Origin: DASVVT01 sp036386415
GTDB lineage: Bacteria > Acidobacteriota > Blastocatellia > Pyrinomonadales > Pyrinomonadaceae
Direction of reading: 5' to 3'
DNA: 59,192 nt
Assembly: GCA_036386415.1 (NCBI GenBank)
Contig: DASVVT010000005.1
Location: 1 to 59,192, forward strand
Each line of letters starts with the position of its first letter. The first letter of the stretch is position 1. The notes beneath the pieces were generated by a model that ran no database searches, was not told where the DNA came from, and was given only the letters and a program-made list of their open reading frames with translations. Shown here one piece after another: positions 55,288 through 59,192 of the stretch. Both the position numbers and the translations under genes were made by a program.

Positions 55288-56264
55288 AGTTTAAGTTTTC
55301 CGTCGAGATAGTCGCGCACCTTTTTCATGTCCTCCCAGGCTTCGCGTTTCTTAGAGGGGTCGCGCAGCAGGTAGGCTGGATGGAACGTCGGCATGACCTT
55401 GATCCCACGGTAGTCCTGAAAATTCCCGCGCAGCTTTGTGATGCCCTCTTTCGTGTCGAGCAGGTTTTTCATCGCCGTGTTACCGAGCACGACGATGACT
55501 TCAGGCTGGATGATGGCGATCTCGCGCAGGAGGAAAGGCTTACAGGTGGCCGCTTCCGCTCCTGTCGGCGTGCGATTCTGCGGTGGGCGGCAGCGATTGA
55601 CGTTGCCGATCATCACGTCCTCGCGCTTCATGCCGATGGCTTCGATGATCTTGTTGAGCAGTTGACCGGCGCGACCGACAAAGGGACGCCCCGTCGCGTC
55701 TTCGTCAGCACCGGGCGCTTCGCCGACAAACATCAAGCGCGCCTGCGGGTTGCCTTCGCTGTGGACGATGCGCGTGCGGCTCTGACACAGGGGGCAGCGC
55801 ATGCACTCGCCTATGTCAGCGCGTATGTCTTCAAGCGTCTCGCCCGTGCGCGGCAAGCTCTCCTCGTCCTTCGGCGTAATCTCGCCAAAGAGAGTCTCCT
55901 GCGGTGGAGGCGGTACGGGGTCAGGATATTTTTTGGTCGTTCGTTTAGCCATGTCCGTTTGCTGTTGTGATGCAGCTCGTTTGAGGCTCGCATCCGCTTC
56001 CTGAGCAGGCTCGTTGGAAGGGGGCGGAAGCCTTTGCGCGGCCACCGACGCGTGACGCCTGAGCGCCGCATGATTCACGGGCGCGGCGGCGGAAGCTCCT
56101 CCCTCTGTACGCGCCGGAGGGGACATTGATGCCTCTTGTCCCTGTTCGACGCTGGCAGCTTCTTCTGCTGCCGTCTCAACGCCAAGCTCGCGCAGGTAAG
56201 ACAGGTACTCGCCTGTTTCTTCCATCAGCGCGAGCAGTTCACTCGCAGGCGAATCATCTTTCAT
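55284..56264 (-). CDS. Type-4 (Fe-S) uracil-DNA glycosylase
   Basis: Removes uracil from DNA. 326 residues: a polar N-terminal extension of about 140, then the UDG domain with the Fe-S ligands CMRCPLC, NRCRPPQN and ATCKPFL, active-site FVGEAPGADEDATGRPFVGRAGQ and motif MPTFHPAYLLRDP. All four cysteines are intact, unlike the paralogue downstream. The N-terminal region (ELLALMEETGEYLSYL) is like that of other bacterial UDG4 with a short helical leader. Confidence 0.92.
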   Translation of the reverse strand: MKDDSPASELLALMEETGEYLSYLRELGVETAAEEAASVEQGQEASMSPPARTEGGASAAAPVNHAALRRHASVAAQRLPPPSNEPAQEADASLKRAASQQQTDMAKRTTKKYPDPVPPPPQETLFGEITPKDEESLPRTGETLEDIRADIGECMRCPLCQSRTRIVHSEGNPQARLMFVGEAPGADEDATGRPFVGRAGQLLNKIIEAIGMKREDVMIGNVNRCRPPQNRTPTGAEAATCKPFLLREIAIIQPEVIVVLGNTAMKNLLDTKEGITKLRGNFQDYRGIKVMPTFHPAYLLRDPSKKREAWEDMKKVRDYLDGKLKL

Positions 56265-56301
56265 AAATTCATGCGATCAAGCAGACCTTCCTAAAAGGGG
56301 T

Positions 56302-56398
56302 GATTTAAACGTAAAGGTCGCAAAGGAGGAAGACGCTGGAGGCGCGCAAAGTATCAACTCCTTTGCGATGTACTTTGCGTCCTTTGCGTTTAAATCTC
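56302..56398. repeat. Inverted repeat, 9-nt-unit family, copy 5
   Basis: GGTGATTTAAACGTAAAGGTCGCAAAGG on the left, as ATTTAAACG plus GCAAAGG units; right CCTTTGCGATGTACTTTGCG then CCTTTGCGTTTAAATC. It lies between the UDG gene and the stop of coaBC. Confidence 0.8.
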
Positions 56399-56401
56399 TA
56401 C

Positions 56402-57676
56402 TCACTTAACAACTACGCTCCTCTTTTTAGACACACCAAGGCGCAGGCGCGCAACGGCGTCGAGGATGCGATGCGCGGCAGCAAGCTTGGACATAATCGG
56501 CAACTCGATTGGGGCATCCGCTGTGTCGCGTGTGATGAGCGTGATGATATTGGTGTCGGCATCAAAGCCCGCGCCCTCGCGCGTGATGTCATTGGCGACA
56601 ATGGCGTCGAGGCGCTTGCGCTCCATCTTCTCGCGCGCGTGCTTGACGAGATCGTTTGTTTCTGCGGCGAAGCCGATGATGAGAAGCCCGTCTCGCCGGG
56701 CATCCGCGACTTCGGCGAGGATGTCCGGCGTCGGCTCAAGCCTGAGCGTGAGAGGGGCCTCCTCCTTCTTGATCTTTTCAACGGCGCGCTCTGCCGGACG
56801 ATAATCAGAGACGGCGGCGGCAGCGATGAAAGCGGTCGCCCACACTATCTCTTTCATCACGGCCTCGCGCATCTCCTCCGCCGAAGTGACTTGCAGGAGA
56901 CGAACCTGCGCGGGCGGCTGGATGGAAGTCGTGCCCGCGACGACCGTCACTTGAGCGCCACGCTCGCGCGCCGCTTCTGCGAGCGCAAATCCCATCCGCC
57001 CCGACGAGCGATTCGAGAGGAAGCGCACAGGGTCAATCTCTTCACGCGTCGCCCCGGCTGTAATCAGGATGCGCTCGCCCGCGAGGTCGCGCACGCCGCC
57101 CTCTGCTCTTTCTCGCAGGGTGGCAAGTGCGGCAGCAACGATCATCTGAGGATCGCTCAAACGACCTGGCCCGATAGTGCCGCAGGCCATCTCGCCCGTA
57201 TCCGGCTCAACGATGCGTACGCCGTCGGCGCGCAGCCGCTTCAGGTTGCGCTCAGTCGCCGGGTGATTCCACATCGTCGTGTTCATGGCCGGCGCAATGA
57301 CGACTGGCGCAGTCGAGGCCAGGTAGGTCGAAGTGATGAAATCATCTGCGATGCCGTTGGCAAATTTAGCGATGATGTTGGCGGTGGCGGGCGCGATGAG
57401 GAAGAGATCGACCGATTGCGAAAACGTGATGTGAGCAATCGGATCGGGATTGTCCGGGGCGTAATCATCAACGATGACGTGCGAGCCTGAGAGGGCGCGA
57501 AACGTCAGGGGCGTGATGAACTCGCAGGCGCGCTGCGTCATCGCCACGCGCACAACGCATCCGGCGCGTTGCAGGCCGCGCAAGACTTCGGCGGCTTTAT
57601 AAGCGGCAATGCCGCCGCTCACGCCGAGCGCCACGCGGCGTCCCGCAAACTCCTCCGTCATACGATCTTCTGCCAT
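56402..57676 (-). CDS. coaBC: Bifunctional phosphopantothenoylcysteine synthetase/decarboxylase
   Basis: Two steps of coenzyme A synthesis in one protein. 424 residues from the ATG at 57676, or 419 from the ATG at 57661. The N-terminal CoaC half (about 1-190) has the flavin motif ALGVSGGIAAYKA, PAMNTTMWNHPAT (active-site His/Asn region) and the substrate clamp ACGTIGPGRL. The C-terminal CoaB half (about 200-410) has ITAGATREEIDPVRFLSNRSSG, AAAVSDYRP and IVANDITR. Both halves look complete. Confidence 0.95.
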   Translation of the reverse strand: MAEDRMTEEFAGRRVALGVSGGIAAYKAAEVLRGLQRAGCVVRVAMTQRACEFITPLTFRALSGSHVIVDDYAPDNPDPIAHITFSQSVDLFLIAPATANIIAKFANGIADDFITSTYLASTAPVVIAPAMNTTMWNHPATERNLKRLRADGVRIVEPDTGEMACGTIGPGRLSDPQMIVAAALATLRERAEGGVRDLAGERILITAGATREEIDPVRFLSNRSSGRMGFALAEAARERGAQVTVVAGTTSIQPPAQVRLLQVTSAEEMREAVMKEIVWATAFIAAAAVSDYRPAERAVEKIKKEEAPLTLRLEPTPDILAEVADARRDGLLIIGFAAETNDLVKHAREKMERKRLDAIVANDITREGAGFDADTNIITLITRDTADAPIELPIMSKLAAAHRILDAVARLRLGVSKKRSVVVK

Positions 57677-57750
57677 ACACGCGTCAACCAGAGCTGGCCT
57701 GGAAAAATTATGATGTGGAAAATGTAGCACCGCTTACCGAGACCATGCAA

Positions 57751-57878
57751 TGAACGGAGAAAGGGGAAAGGCGATGCCGTAAGCTAATCATTCGCCTTCG
57801 CCCTTTAACTATTATTGGTAGCAGCCAATGGGCATACCTATTCTTCGGCCCTTCGCCTTTCGCCCTTCTACTTTCCAT
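57751..57878. repeat. Heptamer repeat, GAAAGGC/CCCTTCG family
   Basis: Left arm GAAAGGG, GAAAGGC, GATG; matching right segments CATTCGCCTTCGCCCTTT at 57791-57808 and CCCTTCG, CCTTTCG, CCCTTCT at 57847-57875. It lies between divergent coaBC and the next forward gene. Confidence 0.6.
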
Positions 57879-57951
57879 TGTGGTAAACTTTGCTGCAAGT
57901 TGTGCGTATCAACCCCCGAATCTTTGGCGCACGTTTGGGCATCAGATAACA

Positions 57952-58539
57952 ATGAGACGAGAAAGAATGATCTTTCGGATCGGCGTGTTGATTCTGATCT
58001 GCGCGGCCTCTGCGGGGTCAGCTTTCGCGCAAGATGAGCCGCAGGAAGAGCCGGAATCGGAAGAGGTGTTTGGGCCGGTGGTGAGCGCCTACCTGGGCTA
58101 CCTGCGCAACGAGCAGGAGGTCGTCGATGACCGCGTCAGCCGCCAAGAGGTCAGCAGAGCCTATTATCGCCGCAACTCGAACCGCATACGCGCGCTCAGA
58201 GAAGTAGCGATCCGCATCGCGCGTGAGACGGGAAACGATTACCTGCCCGAGCTGGAAGCGGCGGCGCGCGACGAGCTGCACAATCTCTTCGAGCGTCCGC
58301 CCAAGCCTTCGACCCTTCGCGTCGGCGAGATTCTCAATAACACGTTCAGGTATCTTGGCTCTGTGCGTACGGGCGAAGTCTTCTACATCTTCGTGCGGCT
58401 CGACCCGTATGAACAGGCCGAGTTGATACAGAAACAGACGGCGCAACCCGCGAGTGATGGGCAGCCGCAGTCACCCGCGCCTGCGGTCTCATCCGGCCAC
58501 CAGGCGACGAGCCGCCCGCGCCGCGCCACTACGCCGTAA
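57952..58539 (+). CDS. Secreted protein of unknown function
   Basis: 195 residues from the ATG at 57952, or 190 from the ATG at 57967. Signal peptide (FRIGVLILICAASAGSAFA). The mature part is helical and charged (VVSAYLGYLRNEQEVVDDR, RIRALREVAIRIARETGNDYL) with a C-terminal beta segment (GEVFYIFVRLDPYEQ) and a Ser/Pro/Ala-rich tail. No family was recognised. Neighbours (coaBC, a permease) give no clue. Confidence 0.65.
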   Translation: MRRERMIFRIGVLILICAASAGSAFAQDEPQEEPESEEVFGPVVSAYLGYLRNEQEVVDDRVSRQEVSRAYYRRNSNRIRALREVAIRIARETGNDYLPELEAAARDELHNLFERPPKPSTLRVGEILNNTFRYLGSVRTGEVFYIFVRLDPYEQAELIQKQTAQPASDGQPQSPAPAVSSGHQATSRPRRATTP

Positions 58540-58575
58540 AACAGAAACAGTTACGGCGGCAGGTTTCTATCTCCG

Positions 58576-58917
58576 ATGCGTCAGCCGACACTTTTCGAAA
58601 GAAAGGGCTCACACAGCGCTACCAACACGGAGCAAGTAGTGCTGTACGCGCTCGGCGACTTTCAGGCGCGCGGCAAAGCCCTCGCCCAGCGTGAGCTGCC
58701 GCTGGATCGCCTGCGCGGCGCGCTGCGTCGTGCCGCGGAGACATTAGGTGTCGAAGAATTGACGGATGATCAAGCCGTCGCAGCCTTCAGTGCTCTCGGG
58801 GCACACATTCGACGCGTCCCACCCTTCGTCGCCAAGCATCCTTTTTACATCACAGCACCAGTAGAGCTGGCCGAGCGCGCCCGCGACGTTTATCAAAAGA
58901 TCATCTCGCAACATTAG
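58576..58917 (+). CDS. Small helical protein of unknown function
   Basis: 113 residues, mostly helical and basic at the start: VVLYALGDFQARGKALAQ, LDRLRGALRRAAETLG, TDDQAVAAFSALGAHIRRVP. It has no signal peptide or membrane segment. The stop codon lies in a GTTTCGA repeat. No family was recognised, and the frame is the only protein-like one here. Confidence 0.6.
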   Translation: MRQPTLFERKGSHSATNTEQVVLYALGDFQARGKALAQRELPLDRLRGALRRAAETLGVEELTDDQAVAAFSALGAHIRRVPPFVAKHPFYITAPVELAERARDVYQKIISQH

Positions 58918-58985
58918 GTTTCGAGTTTCGGGTTTCGAATTTCGAGTTAAGGTAAAAGAACCCGAAACACGAAACTCGAAACTTT
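58915..58985. repeat. Heptamer inverted repeat, GTTTCGA family
   Basis: Left GTTTCGA, GTTTCGG, GTTTCGA, ATTTCGA; right CCGAAACACGAAACTCGAAACT. It starts at the TAG of the upstream gene and ends just before the permease ATG. Confidence 0.8.
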
Positions 58986-59192
58986 ATGATAGCTCGCAGC
59001 AATATCACACTCATTCGCGGCCTCGGCCTCATCGCCGCCATTTCCATTGTTGTCGGCAACGTGATCGGGACGGGCGTCTTCTTGAAGGCGCGTGTGATGA
59101 CCTGCAACGTCGGCACACCAGGCAAGGTGATGGCCGTGTGGGTCGCCGCCGGGCTGCTCTCTTTGGCCGGAGCGCTGACGTATGCGGAGTTG
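58986..59192 (+). CDS. APC-family amino acid permease, partial (5' end)
   Basis: The first 69 codons run off the window. A cytoplasmic N-terminus leads into helix 1 (LIAAISIVVGNVIGTGVFLKA), whose G-N-V-I-GTG-VF pattern is the APC substrate-binding motif, and helix 2 (VAAGLLSLAGALTYAEL). Family members transport amino acids or polyamines. The start follows directly after a repeat arm, with no Shine-Dalgarno. Confidence 0.88.
   Translation, partial: MIARSNITLIRGLGLIAAISIVVGNVIGTGVFLKARVMTCNVGTPGKVMAVWVAAGLLSLAGALTYAEL

Overview
The window reads as a chromosomal segment of a Gram-negative, GC-rich bacterium, most probably an Acidobacteriota member of the Blastocatellia type. This is inferred from the gene mix and was not tested by a tree. 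Supporting points are Kdo and LPS-transport genes (outer membrane), a bacterial type A RNase P RNA, an rpoN-hpf-hprK-rapZ-PTS block, a DUF2911 protein, Ser/Thr kinase and PP2C signalling, and many short secreted proteins. No phage, conjugative element, CRISPR array or canonical insertion sequence was seen.

Layout. 0.2-10.7 kb: a forward block with an LptC/LptA-like fusion, lptB, rpoN, hpf, hprK, rapZ, an EIIA of the mannose family, HPr and enzyme I. These join LPS transport to a regulatory PTS that has no sugar permease here. 10.7-18.5 kb: an envelope/exopolysaccharide block with a structured leader, an AMIN-plus-barrel protein, a Wza-like exporter, a TPR/DUF11 surface protein, a small membrane protein and a CPBP-family membrane protein. 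18.75-19.26 kb: rnpB. 19.3-21 kb: an RHH protein, a TPR protein and a zinc-ribbon protein. 21-29.1 kb, reverse: an MFS transporter, an alkaline-phosphatase-superfamily enzyme, a sigma-54 activator, and hemD-hemC-hemA-hemX. 29.4-33.4 kb: acyl-CoA dehydrogenase, HD protein, proline dehydrogenase, NfeD. 33.7-37.9 kb, reverse: a LolA-like secreted protein, PP2C phosphatase, a transsulfuration PLP enzyme and a decayed cysK. 38-47.5 kb, forward: kdsB, pyrG, a four-helix-bundle (S23/IVP) gene, a Ser/Thr kinase, kdsA, a peptidase-like TPR protein, kdsC and a receiver protein. 47.7-48.9 kb: tRNA-Gly(CCC) followed by an AT-rich patch with an HNH gene broken by a nonsense codon. 48.9-59.2 kb: DUF2911, cyclase, NTF2-like, NYN, S9 peptidase, two uracil-DNA glycosylases, coaBC, two unknown small proteins and the start of an APC permease.

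The most striking structure is not a gene. Nearly every boundary between genes carries an inverted repeat whose arms are short tandem arrays, mostly of 7 nt units. There are at least ten different heptamer sequences, plus a separate 9-nt type. The arms often contain the stop codon of the upstream gene and end a few bases before the next start codon, where a Shine-Dalgarno sequence would be. Two copies share a conserved 48 bp core (44/48 identical), so at least one family behaves like a dispersed mobile element. One copy (41.05-41.53 kb) carries the four-helix-bundle gene between its arms, the same layout as IVP genes inside 23S rRNA intervening sequences. It is the best candidate here for an undescribed system.

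Other oddities are RapZ with the Walker A lysine replaced by methionine, a CPBP protein with its catalytic Glu pair replaced by Gln, a tandem type-4 UDG pair in which one copy lacks the Fe-S cysteines and the motif histidine, and an M1-peptidase-like protein without its zinc motif.
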